Shown in pieces: positions 23,330 through 32,268 of a DNA stretch of 36,095 nucleotides (the first letter of the stretch is position 1; every line of letters begins with the position of its first letter). Location: contig CAAEOA010000316.1 of NCBI GenBank assembly GCA_900757485.1, positions 1 to 36,095 of the forward strand, written 5' to 3'. A program made the translations under genes and the position numbers. The notes below the pieces were generated by a model. It saw only the letters and a list, made by a program, of their open reading frames with translations. It did not search any database and was not told the origin of the DNA. This DNA comes from Oscillospiraceae bacterium (lineage in GTDB: Bacteria > Bacillota > Clostridia > Oscillospirales > Ruminococcaceae).

Positions 23330-23358
23330 TTGCAATACAGCCAAAAATAGAGTAAAAT
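23330..23358 (+). promoter_or_regulatory. Promoter of the nagA operon
   Basis: TTGCAA (23330-23335), 17 bases, TAAAAT (23353-23358), 31 bases before the nagA start. Confidence 0.7.
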
Positions 23359-23389
23359 ATCAAGTAGAACAACAGGAGGATGCAAGAAT

Positions 23390-24511
23390 ATGATTTTTAA
23401 AAACGCCACTATATTAGATGAGCATTTTCACTTTGTAAAAAAAGATCTCGCGGTTCACGAAGACCGCTTTGCCGAGAATCAGATACAAGAAGATGATTCG
23501 GCAATAGACTGTACCGGAAAAACGATTATTCCCGGATTGATTGATATTCATACCCATGGATGTGCCGGCTGCGATAACTGTGACGGTACGACTGAAAGCT
23601 TACAAACCATTGCAAAATATCAAGCAAGCAATGGGATTACCTCCTTTTTAGCTACTACAATGACATTATCCGAAGAGCAACTGGGCAATATTTTTGAAGT
23701 AATCGGTCAATATATGAAACATCCCTCTGACGGCGCCTATATTCAGGGAATTAATATGGAAGGACCTTTTCTCAACCCCGAAAAAAAAGGAGCGCAAAAC
23801 GGGAAATATATCCACCAACCGGACATCGAGATGTTTCGCCGCCTAAACCAAAAAAGCGGCAACCAAATCAAGTTGGTGGCGCTTTCTCCCGAATTGGAAG
23901 ATGCCGATCATTTCATCACAGTGCTCAAAGACGAAGTGCGTATTTCGATTGCCCACACCAATGCATCCTATGAACAGGCTGTACAAGCCATCTCTGCCGG
24001 CGTAAATCATGCTACTCATCTATTTAACGCCATGCCTGCTTTCAACCATAGAGACCCGTCGGTAGTTGGGGCGATCTTTGACAGCACGGTGACTCCCGAA
24101 CTAATCAGCGATGGCATTCATATCCATCCGGTCATGGTTCGGCTCGCCTTTTCCGCAATCGGCACCGACCGAATAATTCTAATCAGCGACAGCATGCGCG
24201 CCACTGGATTGCAGGACGGAAGTTATGACTTAGGCGGACAGACCGTATACGTCAAAGACAAAAAAGCAACTTTGGCAGACGGTACTATCGCCGGCTCTTC
24301 AACCAACTTAATGGAATGCGTGAAGAAAGCGATTTCATTTGGCATTCCGGCAGAAGACGCAATCAAATGCGCCACTTTGAATCCTGCAAAGGCAATCGGC
24401 GCAGAACAGCTTTGCGGCAGTATTCAAGTCGGAAAATATGCCGATTTGGTTATTTTGGACAAAAACGATACGGTAGAGCAGGTCTACATCAAAGGAAAAA
24501 GATTTATATAA
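23390..24511 (+). CDS. nagA: N-acetylglucosamine-6-phosphate deacetylase
   Basis: 373 residues with AGGAGG before the ATG. The amidohydrolase TIM barrel shows the NagA metal and substrate residues: His54 and His56 in DIHTHG, Glu124 in NMEGPF, His189 in IAHTNA, His210 in NHATHLFNAM and Asp267 in LISDSM. NagA converts GlcNAc-6-phosphate to GlcN-6-phosphate and acetate, feeding amino-sugar catabolism and cell-wall recycling. No nagB is adjacent; the next gene, 35 bases on, is another amidohydrolase, so the pair may process related amino-sugar or N-acyl substrates. Confidence 0.94.
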   Translation: MIFKNATILDEHFHFVKKDLAVHEDRFAENQIQEDDSAIDCTGKTIIPGLIDIHTHGCAGCDNCDGTTESLQTIAKYQASNGITSFLATTMTLSEEQLGNIFEVIGQYMKHPSDGAYIQGINMEGPFLNPEKKGAQNGKYIHQPDIEMFRRLNQKSGNQIKLVALSPELEDADHFITVLKDEVRISIAHTNASYEQAVQAISAGVNHATHLFNAMPAFNHRDPSVVGAIFDSTVTPELISDGIHIHPVMVRLAFSAIGTDRIILISDSMRATGLQDGSYDLGGQTVYVKDKKATLADGTIAGSSTNLMECVKKAISFGIPAEDAIKCATLNPAKAIGAEQLCGSIQVGKYADLVILDKNDTVEQVYIKGKRFI

Positions 24512-24546
24512 ACACTCACCTTGAAAAGAAAGGATTCTATCTGCTT

Positions 24547-25698
24547 ATGGTCATTACACACGCACACATCAAAACAATGGAAAACTGCGAGTACCCCGAC
24601 GGATATCTTCAATTTCAAAACGAAAAAATTCTTTCTGTCGGAGAGATGGCAAAGATGCCTGCCGACGATGAAATTTTTGATGCATCCGGTAAAGTTTTGC
24701 TTCCCGGTTTTATCGATTCTCACTGTCATATTGGTATGTGGGAAGACGGTCTGGGTTTTGAAGGAGATGACGGCAACGAAGAAACCGATCCGATCACTCC
24801 CAACCTACGGGCTTTAGACGCTGTGAACCCGCTGGATCGTTGCTTTGCCGAAGCGCTACAAGCCGGTATTACAACCGTCGTCACCGGTCCCGGAAGTGCG
24901 AATCCGATCGGCGGAGAATGGCTCGCTATGAAAACCTACGGCAGCCGTATTGATGATATGATTATCAAAGCGCCTGTCGGAATGAAATTTGCATTGGGTG
25001 AAAATCCGAAATCTTCTTACAATTCCAAAAATCAAACGCCGATTACCCGAATGGCAACCGCCGCTTTGATTCGCGAACATTTAAAAAAAGCACAGCGATA
25101 TTTGGAAGACCTTTCCCGCGCCGAGCAGGATGAAGATTATGATCCGCCGGAATATGATGCAAAAAGCGAAGCCTTGCTCCCGGTCATCAAAGGAGAGTTA
25201 AAAGCATTTTTTCATGTGCATCGCGCCGATGACATCTGCACAGCCATTCGCATAGCGAAAGAATTCCATCTGAATTATCTGTTGATTCACTGCACAGAGG
25301 GACATCTGATTCCGGAAGTGCTCAAGTCAGAACATTCCGACATTATTATCGGTCCGGTCATCTGTGATCGGAGCAAACCCGAATTGCGGAATTTTTCTGC
25401 TGCCCTTGGCAGTGAATTGGAAAAAAACGGGATTTCTTTTGCGCTTTGCACCGACCATCCGGTTGTTCCGATTCAATATCTGACGCTAAGCGGAACAGTG
25501 TCTTCTGCGGAAGGACTTTCTCCGGACGCAGTCTTAAAATCCATCACCTGCAACGCGGCTAAAGTATGCGGAATTTCCGATCGAGTGGGCTCTATCGCAC
25601 CCGGTAAAGACGCTGACTTTATTTTATTTGATCGCGATCCTCTGATTGTCTGCGCGAAACCGACAGATATCTTTATCGGCGGAAGAAAGGTGAAATAA
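24547..25698 (+). CDS. Amidohydrolase-superfamily protein (imidazolonepropionase-like)
   Basis: 383 residues from the ATG at 24547. An open frame extends upstream into nagA, but the similarity-like N-terminus (MVITHAHIKTMENCEYPDGYL) begins here, with AAAGGA about 12 bases upstream. Barrel motifs are GFIDSHCHIGMWEDG (HxH metal site), an EGDDGNEETDPITPNLRALDA segment, AFFHVHRADD, LLIHCTEGH and ALCTDHPVVP, with the C-terminal GKDADFILFD that closes the small beta domain. This matches a widespread, functionally uncharacterised amidohydrolase group. The substrate is unknown. It is co-transcribed with nagA and a fumarase alpha subunit. Confidence 0.82.
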   Translation: MVITHAHIKTMENCEYPDGYLQFQNEKILSVGEMAKMPADDEIFDASGKVLLPGFIDSHCHIGMWEDGLGFEGDDGNEETDPITPNLRALDAVNPLDRCFAEALQAGITTVVTGPGSANPIGGEWLAMKTYGSRIDDMIIKAPVGMKFALGENPKSSYNSKNQTPITRMATAALIREHLKKAQRYLEDLSRAEQDEDYDPPEYDAKSEALLPVIKGELKAFFHVHRADDICTAIRIAKEFHLNYLLIHCTEGHLIPEVLKSEHSDIIIGPVICDRSKPELRNFSAALGSELEKNGISFALCTDHPVVPIQYLTLSGTVSSAEGLSPDAVLKSITCNAAKVCGISDRVGSIAPGKDADFILFDRDPLIVCAKPTDIFIGGRKVK

Positions 25699-25702
25699 AA
25701 CC

Positions 25703-26545
25703 ATGAGAGAAATTGATGTTTTTCAAATAACAGATGCCGTTCGACAGTTGTGCATCGACGCCAATATGCAGTTATCCTCTTCGCTGGAACAAAAATTGTG
25801 CCGATCCTGTGCCGAAGAATCTTCCGTAATCGGAAAAAAGGTGTTATCTGATTTAACGGAAAATTTAAAGGCGGCCCAAGAGCTGCAGGTGCCGATTTGC
25901 CAGGATACCGGCATGGCAATCATATTTCTGGAAATCGGGCAGGATGTTCACTTTACAAACGGCAATCTCAACGATGCAGTCAACGAAGGCGTCCGCCGCG
26001 GATATTCAGAGGGACTGCTCCGCTGTTCTATCGTAGCAGACCCGCTCAGGCGCGTCAATACAAACGACAACACCCCCGCCGTGATCCATACTGCGATTAC
26101 CGAGGGGAAACAGGTGAAAATTACTGTTGCCCCGAAAGGATTCGGCAGCGAAAACATGAGTCAGATCAAAATGTTTACCCCCTCTGCCACCGCCGAAGCG
26201 ATTGAAGATTATGTTGTTTCGGTGACAAAAGATGCCGGAAGCAATCCCTGTCCTCCGATCATCATCGGAGTCGGTATCGGCGGAGATTTTGAGTGGTCTG
26301 CCTGTTTAGCAAAAAAAGCTCTGTGCCGTGATATTGCGCTTCGCAATGAGGATCCCTTCTATGCCGAAATGGAATCAAATATTTTAGATAAAATCAATCA
26401 AACCGGTATCGGCCCGCAGGGATTCGGCGGGGATACGACCGCTCTTGCAGTCAATATTGAAAAATACGCTACCCACATTGCCGGATTACCGGTTGCCGTT
26501 AATATCGGCTGTCATGTTACACGTCATAAATCCATCATACTCTAG
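25703..26545 (+). CDS. Class I fumarate hydratase / tartrate dehydratase alpha subunit (lone)
   Basis: 280 residues, starting 4 bases after the preceding stop with GAAAGGTG upstream. It matches the alpha (N-terminal) half of class I [4Fe-4S] hydro-lyases: Cys66 in PICQDTGM, Cys183 in NPCPPIIIGVG and Cys270 in NIGCHVTRH are the expected cluster ligands, with GGDFEWSA in between. The full length fits the family. The beta subunit normally follows immediately, but here a terminator and a gene on the other strand come next. Either the beta subunit lies elsewhere in the genome or the protein has lost its partner. The substrate (fumarate or L-tartrate) cannot be decided from the alpha chain. Confidence 0.9.
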   Translation: MREIDVFQITDAVRQLCIDANMQLSSSLEQKLCRSCAEESSVIGKKVLSDLTENLKAAQELQVPICQDTGMAIIFLEIGQDVHFTNGNLNDAVNEGVRRGYSEGLLRCSIVADPLRRVNTNDNTPAVIHTAITEGKQVKITVAPKGFGSENMSQIKMFTPSATAEAIEDYVVSVTKDAGSNPCPPIIIGVGIGGDFEWSACLAKKALCRDIALRNEDPFYAEMESNILDKINQTGIGPQGFGGDTTALAVNIEKYATHIAGLPVAVNIGCHVTRHKSIIL

Positions 26546-26593
26546 CATTGAACTGAGAAAACATTATTCTCAAATCGTTGCGAAAGCAAACAA

Positions 26594-26637
26594 CAAAATC
26601 GCATTGCAGAAAAATATCTGCAATGCGATTTTGTTTT
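26594..26637. terminator. Bidirectional terminator between fumarase alpha and htrA
   Basis: CAAAATCGCATTGCAGA (26594-26610) pairs with TCTGCAATGCGATTTTG (26617-26633), then TTTT. It separates convergent units. Confidence 0.88.
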
Positions 26638-26649
26638 ACAAATTGTATA

Positions 26650-28146
26650 TTATTCCGGCTTTTCTTCCTGTAAAGTTAAGCTGAACGTATATTTTTGGCT
26701 GCGGCGCTCTACTACCACTTCCACAGTATCCCCCACCTTGCATTTATTAATTGCAGAAGTCAACGCTTCTGCACTATCAATGCTCTCTCCGTTAAAGGAA
26801 ACGATACGGTCGCCCACCTGGAACTGTGTGCTGGTACTGCTGATCTGCGTCACATAAACTCCCGTTTTAGATACCCGATATGCCATTGCTGTTTCGGTAT
26901 CACTGATATCAACAATTGCCAATCCCAAACTGATTCTGCCTCTGACATAACCATTTTCAATAATTTCCTCGATTACAGTCTTTGCTGTATTCATCGGAAT
27001 CGCAAAGCCTAAGCCTTCAATATCGCTGCCGGAAGATTTGGCATTGACAATCCCGATTAATTCACCGTATTGATTAAACAATCCTCCGCCTGAATTGCCC
27101 GGGTTAATGGCTGCATTAGTCTGCAATAGTGTCATTGTTTCACCGTCAATCGTAATACTGCGGTCAAGCGCACTGATAATACCGCTTGTCACTGTTCCGC
27201 CTAATTCTCCTAACGGGTTGCCAATCGCGATGGCGGTCTCTCCGACTACAAGCTTACTCGAATCGCCATAAACAGCAGCTGTCAAATCCTTTGCGTTGAT
27301 TTTCAAAACTGCGATATCGGTTTTAGCATCTTTACCGACCAGGGTTGCTTCGTAAACAGATTCATCTTTCAAACGAACCGTAATCTTGCTGGCGCCGTCA
27401 ATAACATGATTATTTGTTGCAATATATCCATCTGATGTGATGATAACGCCGCTGCCAGCTCCTTCGGAAACATATTGCTGCATAAACTTTCCGGTGGTAA
27501 CCGACTCTGTGGTAATTTCAACAACCGAATCGGCTGTCAATGCTGCAACGTCGGCAACCGAAAGTTTATCGCTGTCACTGCCGGAGGTGGTTGAAGTCCT
27601 TTGTACCGATTGATAGATCACTTTATTGGTACCGGAAGAATTGCCTGCATATTGATTTCCCAGATATCCGCCGGCGAATCCTACCGCGCCGGAAAGCACT
27701 ATGGCTGCTGCAAGTGTGGCAGCAACAAAGCCGACACGACCTGACTTTTTTTCTTTCTTAGGCGGCTTCGCGGTAAAGGTACTGTTTATACCCGGATAAT
27801 TATAATTGGGATAAGCGTAATTGCTGCTGTATTGCTGCGGCTGTGTATAACCGGATTCGGACTGCCACGATGATGCCGCTTGACCCGAATAATAAGTTTG
27901 TCCGTCGTTTGTTGTATCAAACTGATGTTGCGCCGATGATTCTGTGTTATAATTTTCCCCCTCAGCATTGGATGTATACCAACTGGTCGGCGTTTCCTCT
28001 GCCTGCGGATTCATTTTCCAGCCCTCTGTCGGTTCAGAAGCAGACTGCTGATTTGGCGCATTATTATCTGCGCCATTGGCATTGCTGTCAAAACCTGCAT
28101 TGTACTCCTGCTTTTCATTTTCCTGATTATTATATTGATCAAACAT
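26650..28146 (-). CDS. htrA: HtrA/DegP-like membrane-anchored serine protease
   Basis: 498 residues; AAAGGA lies before the ATG. The N-terminal 130 residues are low-complexity, rich in Asn, Gln, Ser and Tyr, and cytoplasmic. One membrane anchor follows at about 138-160 (VGFVAATLAAAIVLSGAVGFAGG), then an extracytoplasmic trypsin-like domain with His247 (ATNNHVIDGA), Asp277 (AKTDIAVLKI) and Ser352 (NPGNSGGG), and a C-terminal PDZ domain (about 425-490, VGDRIVSFNGESIDSAEAL). This is the Firmicute HtrA layout for degrading misfolded envelope proteins. The unusually long Q/N-rich cytoplasmic tail is typical of Clostridia. Monocistronic. Confidence 0.93.
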   Translation of the reverse strand: MFDQYNNQENEKQEYNAGFDSNANGADNNAPNQQSASEPTEGWKMNPQAEETPTSWYTSNAEGENYNTESSAQHQFDTTNDGQTYYSGQAASSWQSESGYTQPQQYSSNYAYPNYNYPGINSTFTAKPPKKEKKSGRVGFVAATLAAAIVLSGAVGFAGGYLGNQYAGNSSGTNKVIYQSVQRTSTTSGSDSDKLSVADVAALTADSVVEITTESVTTGKFMQQYVSEGAGSGVIITSDGYIATNNHVIDGASKITVRLKDESVYEATLVGKDAKTDIAVLKINAKDLTAAVYGDSSKLVVGETAIAIGNPLGELGGTVTSGIISALDRSITIDGETMTLLQTNAAINPGNSGGGLFNQYGELIGIVNAKSSGSDIEGLGFAIPMNTAKTVIEEIIENGYVRGRISLGLAIVDISDTETAMAYRVSKTGVYVTQISSTSTQFQVGDRIVSFNGESIDSAEALTSAINKCKVGDTVEVVVERRSQKYTFSLTLQEEKPE

Positions 28147-28413
28147 GTTATCATTTCCTTTCTTGGTTTCTATGCTCTTAGTATATCCGTCTTAAGTGAA
28201 AAGCAGATGAAAAACAAGAAAAAAACGCATGAAAAATCAATAATCATCTATGAATAATAAGAATGGGACATGAACAAAAAAAGAAGAAACAATCTGTTTC
28301 TTCTTTTCATCATTCCATTAACTGAAAAGGTGTGGTTTTAATTTGCCGTCTGTTAAATCAAGCAGAAAACAAATCACCATTCAGTGTCAATATTCAAATT
28401 CAGCAACGTCACA
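28147..28413. other. Intergenic region between htrA and pflA
   Basis: 267 bases without a credible gene. It holds the htrA upstream region, with a -10-like TATACT on the minus strand near 28180, and one hairpin (28279-28307). Nothing else was recognised. Confidence 0.5.
28279..28307. terminator. Hairpin terminator in the htrA-pflA gap
   Basis: AAAAGAAGAAAC (28279-28290) pairs with GTTTCTTCTTTT (28296-28307) around a 5-base loop. The leading A-run makes it usable on the minus strand as the end of pflA. Confidence 0.65.
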
Positions 28414-29148
28414 TTATAACGGCAGATGACGATCTCTGAAAATCGCTTCTGCTTTGTCCATCTGCTGTTTTGTCGGCGGTTGAATATCCGCCAGAGCATA
28501 AGAACGTCCCAATGCTTCCCACTTATACTCTCCCATTTTATGAAACGGAAGCAACTCAATTTTCTGAATGCAGGAATACTGACTCAGCTTATTCGCCAAT
28601 CTTTCCAACTTATCCCAATGAAGTGTCAGCGTAGGAACGACAACATGACGTATCCATATCGGCTTATGAATGCTTTCACAATAATCTAATACTGCAAACG
28701 CATTCTCATTTCCCATCCCCGTCAGCTTTCTGCAATCGTCACTGTCAATATCCTTAATATCAAGCAACAACATATCCGCCGCATCAATCACCTCTTTGCA
28801 TCGATTTAATGCAACCGCCCCCGAAGTATCAATGGCCGTATGAACCCCATGCTCTCTGCATCGATCGAGAATTGCTTTTACAAATTCGGGTTGCATCATC
28901 GGTTCTCCGCCTGAAATCGTCACTCCGCCGTTTTTGATAAAATTACGATAACTTAATATCTGTTCCATAATAAAGTCAACATCCATTTTTTTGCCGTAAG
29001 CAAAATCCCAGGAGTCCGGATTATGACAAAACTTACACTGCAGCGGGCACCCCTGCAAAAAAATAACAAATCGAATACCCGGTCCGTCCACTGCACCAAA
29101 AGATTCAATAGAGTGTACACGTCCCTGTATTTTTGTATTCATCATCAT
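28414..29148 (-). CDS. pflA: Pyruvate formate-lyase activating enzyme (radical SAM)
   Basis: 244 residues from the first of three consecutive ATGs (29146-29148), with AAAGGA 6 bases upstream; an open frame extends 126 bases further but lacks a site. The radical-SAM cluster motif is CPLQCKFCHNP (Cys34, Cys38, Cys41), preceded by the PflA signature SIESFGAVDGPGIRFVIFLQGC. GGVTISGGEPMMQ and LLLDIKD follow as in the family. The enzyme uses SAM to install the glycyl radical on pyruvate formate-lyase for anaerobic acetyl-CoA and formate production. No pflB is next to it, so its partner must be elsewhere or be a different glycyl-radical enzyme. Confidence 0.92.
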   Translation of the reverse strand: MMMNTKIQGRVHSIESFGAVDGPGIRFVIFLQGCPLQCKFCHNPDSWDFAYGKKMDVDFIMEQILSYRNFIKNGGVTISGGEPMMQPEFVKAILDRCREHGVHTAIDTSGAVALNRCKEVIDAADMLLLDIKDIDSDDCRKLTGMGNENAFAVLDYCESIHKPIWIRHVVVPTLTLHWDKLERLANKLSQYSCIQKIELLPFHKMGEYKWEALGRSYALADIQPPTKQQMDKAEAIFRDRHLPL

Positions 29149-29475
29149 GACCATTCCTTTTCTGAGCTTTTGTACGGGTTTATTGTCTTTTCCAATCCAC
29201 TGATTATAAAAGACTGACACCTCTCGTTCGCGCCATACAGGATTGGCGCGCTGCCGAATATATTCGACAGTCACTACAAAGCGCTAAAAGAGCAAATAAA
29301 ATGCAGACCGAAATTTCGGCGTGATATTTGCCGAAAAGGCGTAAAATCGGGATTTGAAAGGAATGTGGTGCATTTCTTTCAAACTTTTCTCCTCATCTCT
29401 TGCTTTTTCGGCCATTTCATCCGAAGAAATATAAAACCTGTGTACCTCAAATGCTGCACACAGGTTTCGTCGGCT
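29149..29475. other. Intergenic region between pflA and the transketolase genes
   Basis: About 327 bases without a supported gene. It contains two stem-loops without T-runs (CGCGCCA/TGGCGCG at 29229-29250; TTTCGGC/GCCGAAA at 29314-29336), a TATAAT on the minus strand around 29202-29207 that may be the pflA -10, and the transketolase terminator at 29434-29467. Confidence 0.5.
29425..29467 (-). terminator. Terminator of the transketolase operon
   Basis: On the minus strand AAACCTGTGT (29467-29458) pairs with ACACAGGTTT (29443-29434), followed by TATATTTCTT. Confidence 0.75.
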
Positions 29476-30423
29476 CTATTTACTTTGATATGCGGCTCGC
29501 GCTTTTTCATAAATATTCTGTGCACACAACCCAAACGCTTTCAGCAGCTCCGCAGCAGGTCCGGAATATCCGAACTCATCATTTACACCGATTTTTACCA
29601 CACGAACCGGATAGGATTCGCAAACAGTTTCTGATACAGCCGCTCCCAGTCCGCCGATGATACTATGCTCCTCCGCCGTGATTAACAAGCCGGTTTCTTT
29701 TGCAGCTTTGACAATCAGCTCAGTATCCAAGGGTTTAATGGTATGAATATTAATCACACGGGCAGAAATTCCATCTGCTTTCAGCATTTGTGCAGCCTGC
29801 AACGCTTCATTGACCATCAAGCCGGTTGCCACAATGGTCAAATCGCTGCCATCCTGCAAAGTTATCCCTTTTCCCAATTCAAAATGATAATTCGCGTTAT
29901 TATTAATGACCGGACAAGCCAATCTGCCGAAACGCAGATAAACCGGACCGTCATGATCCAATGCTGCTCTTACAGCCGCTTTTGCTTCCACGTCATCCGA
30001 CGGATTAATCACCGTCATACCGGGAATTGTACGCATCAGCGCAATATCCTCACAGCATTGATGCGTTGCGCCGTCTTCACCAACCGAAATACCGGCATGC
30101 GTCGCGCCGATTTTTACGTTTAAATGGGGATATCCGATGGAGTTTCGAACAATTTCAAATGCTCTGCCGGCTGCAAACATTGCAAAAGTGCTTGCAAAAA
30201 CTTTTCTTCCGGTAGACGCGATTCCTGCGGCAATGCCCATCATGTTTGCCTCCGCAATTCCGCAGTCAAAGAAGCGATCCGGATATGCTTTTTTAAACAA
30301 GCCGGTTTTAGTCGCCGCTGCCAAATCCGCATCCAGCACCACCATGTCAGGATATTGGTCAGCAAGCTCTACCAACGCTTCTCCATAACTCTCACGCGTT
30401 GCTTTTTTTATCATTTCTGCCAT
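29476..30423 (-). CDS. Transketolase, C-terminal subunit
   Basis: 315 residues, AAGGAGG before the ATG. It carries the pyrimidine-binding domain of transketolase, with the catalytic Glu in FDCGIAEANMMGIAAG and the motif VKIGATHAGISVGEDGATHQ, plus the C-terminal domain (GLLITAEEHSIIGGLGAAVSE). Together with the adjacent N-terminal subunit it makes a complete two-chain thiamine-diphosphate transketolase, as found in many Firmicutes and archaea. It serves the non-oxidative pentose phosphate pathway. The gene lies 14 bases after its partner. Confidence 0.94.
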   Translation of the reverse strand: MAEMIKKATRESYGEALVELADQYPDMVVLDADLAAATKTGLFKKAYPDRFFDCGIAEANMMGIAAGIASTGRKVFASTFAMFAAGRAFEIVRNSIGYPHLNVKIGATHAGISVGEDGATHQCCEDIALMRTIPGMTVINPSDDVEAKAAVRAALDHDGPVYLRFGRLACPVINNNANYHFELGKGITLQDGSDLTIVATGLMVNEALQAAQMLKADGISARVINIHTIKPLDTELIVKAAKETGLLITAEEHSIIGGLGAAVSETVCESYPVRVVKIGVNDEFGYSGPAAELLKAFGLCAQNIYEKARAAYQSK

Positions 30424-30437
30424 AGCCGTACTCCTCC

Positions 30438-31280
30438 TTATGCGTTGAGCTGAGTCAATGCAGCATTTAATTCTGCCATTGCCTGCTCGTATTGTTCTTT
30501 ATTCGGAGCGCTTCCATGCCATGAAACCTGGTTTTCCATAAAAGAAACGCCTTTTCCTTTCACACTCTTTTGAATGATGGCAACCGGCTTTCCGGTTACC
30601 TGCTCTGCTTCGGCGAATGCCCGCTCAATATCGTTAAAATCATGGGCATCCATTGTAATGACATGGAATCCGAAAGCTGCAAATTTGTCGGTGATCGGCT
30701 CGGGGGAATTGACTTCCGCCACTGTTCCGTCAATTTGCAGACCGTTGCTGTCTACGATAGCAACCAAGTTGTCCAACTTTTTATGAGCAGCGAACATAGC
30801 CGCTTCCCAAACCTGACCTTCTTCAATTTCTCCATCACCTAAAATCGCATAAACACGATAAGATTGATTTGACAGCTTACCGGACAAAGCCATACCGCAT
30901 GCGGCGGAAATACCCTGTCCCAAAGATCCCGAGCTCATATCTACACCAGGAATGTGTTTCATATCAGGATGTCCCTGCAAACGCGAACCGATGTGACGCA
31001 ATGTTTTCAGCTCGTCAACCGGAAAATATCCCCGTTGTGCCAAAGCAGAATACAGCCCCGGCGCGCAATGTCCCTTAGACAGCACCAATCGGTCGCGATC
31101 CTCCATTTTTGGATTTTGCGGATCTATCTTCATTTTCACAAAATAAAGATAAGTCAACAGATCAGCGATAGACAAGGATCCGCCGGGATGTCCCGATTTG
31201 GCGTTATAAACACCCTCGATAATTCCCATTCTTACCTTGCAGGCAATCTTCTGCAATTCTTTTACCTGAGGTGACAGCAT
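30438..31280 (-). CDS. Transketolase, N-terminal subunit
   Basis: 280 residues from the ATG at 31280 (AAGGAG about 8 bases upstream); the open frame continues a further 33 codons without a site. It contains the ThDP pyrophosphate-binding domain: SGHPGGSLSIAD, LSKGHCAPGLYSAL, GSLGQGISAACGMAL and the metal-binding GDGEIEEGQVWEAAMFA ... VDSNGLQIDGTV. It is the upstream gene of the split transketolase pair and 58 bases downstream of the HAD phosphatase stop, so it may share that transcript. Confidence 0.94.
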   Translation of the reverse strand: MLSPQVKELQKIACKVRMGIIEGVYNAKSGHPGGSLSIADLLTYLYFVKMKIDPQNPKMEDRDRLVLSKGHCAPGLYSALAQRGYFPVDELKTLRHIGSRLQGHPDMKHIPGVDMSSGSLGQGISAACGMALSGKLSNQSYRVYAILGDGEIEEGQVWEAAMFAAHKKLDNLVAIVDSNGLQIDGTVAEVNSPEPITDKFAAFGFHVITMDAHDFNDIERAFAEAEQVTGKPVAIIQKSVKGKGVSFMENQVSWHGSAPNKEQYEQAMAELNAALTQLNA

Positions 31281-31338
31281 AAACAATCTCCTTTTCCCTA
31301 TACCCTCAAACAAGGTACAGTCAGTTTTATATGTTATT

Positions 31339-32157
31339 TTAAAAGGTATCGATCTTGGATGTAACATAGTCAAGTGCATACGCTACTGCGTCTTGATTAC
31401 AATTCGGTGTAATATGCTTCGCCTGATTTTTCACTTCCGCGGGCGCATTCTCGGGGGAAAAGCTAAATGCTGTCAATCCAAGCATTTCAATATCATTATT
31501 GTAATCGCCCATTCCCACCGTGTTTTCCGGCTTCACGCCCAGCATCTCAGCCAGCCGCATGACTGTTGCGCCCTTTGAAATGTTACGGGGCAGCATCTCA
31601 ATATAATTACAGCTTGATTTTACAAAATCCACCGAAGCATACTGCTTCTCCATAATAAAATCCCAAACCTGTTCTAAAATACCGCTGTCCATTACCATTA
31701 ATATTTTAAACCATCCGTCCGGGACATCATCCGGCTCAACTTCACAATAATCCAGCTGCTCCACATCTACATGCTCCGAAATATACCTGTTTTTACGGAC
31801 GACATAGATTTGCTCATCCTTTAAGATTTCAGCCCCCACTTCGGGAAACGCTGTCAAAATTTCTTTCAGATATTCCCGCGCCTCGCTTATCAGATTGGCT
31901 GTCCATATAAACTTCTGTGCAGAAAAATCATAAATTGCGGCGCCATTATAGAGCACACAAGGATATGCAATATCCAACTGCTTTACATAAGGCTCAGTTG
32001 CCGGAACTGCTCGTCCTGTTGCAATGACGAATTTCCCGCCCTTCGACGAAAAATCTGCAATTGCCCTTTGATTTCCGGGCGATATCTGTTTTTGACTGTC
32101 CAGCATGGTGTCATCCAAGTCACAAGCAAAAAACAAATCGGATATTGTTCTGCTCAT
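31339..32157 (-). CDS. Cof-type HAD phosphatase
   Basis: 272 residues. HAD motif I is FFACDLDDTMLD, motif II ATGRAVPA, and motifs III/IV are ISKGATVMRLAEML ... TVGMGDYNNDIEML. A C2-type cap sits in between (about 85-185), placing it in the Cof/YbiV (HAD-IIB) family of sugar-phosphate, FMN or pyridoxal-phosphate phosphatases. The substrate cannot be predicted. GGGAGC lies upstream of the ATG at a somewhat long spacing. It is read in the same direction as the transketolase genes. Confidence 0.9.
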   Translation of the reverse strand: MSRTISDLFFACDLDDTMLDSQKQISPGNQRAIADFSSKGGKFVIATGRAVPATEPYVKQLDIAYPCVLYNGAAIYDFSAQKFIWTANLISEAREYLKEILTAFPEVGAEILKDEQIYVVRKNRYISEHVDVEQLDYCEVEPDDVPDGWFKILMVMDSGILEQVWDFIMEKQYASVDFVKSSCNYIEMLPRNISKGATVMRLAEMLGVKPENTVGMGDYNNDIEMLGLTAFSFSPENAPAEVKNQAKHITPNCNQDAVAYALDYVTSKIDTF

Positions 32158-32268
32158 ATCTGCAAATGCTCCCTTCCCTCATCAAATCTAGTCTGGCAAA
32201 AATGTCCGTTACCATCTTACAGGATATCCGGCTGAGAGTAAACAGCATTTCATATCAATTTTTAAAAT

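Noticed and set aside
24316..24546. Extended N-terminus of the amidohydrolase overlapping nagA
   Set aside because: The extra residues are the nagA sequence read in another frame. The family-like N-terminus starts at 24547.
29149..29274. N-terminal extension of PflA
   Set aside because: The extension is basic and unlike PflA family N-termini, and the ribosome site fits the ATG at 29148.
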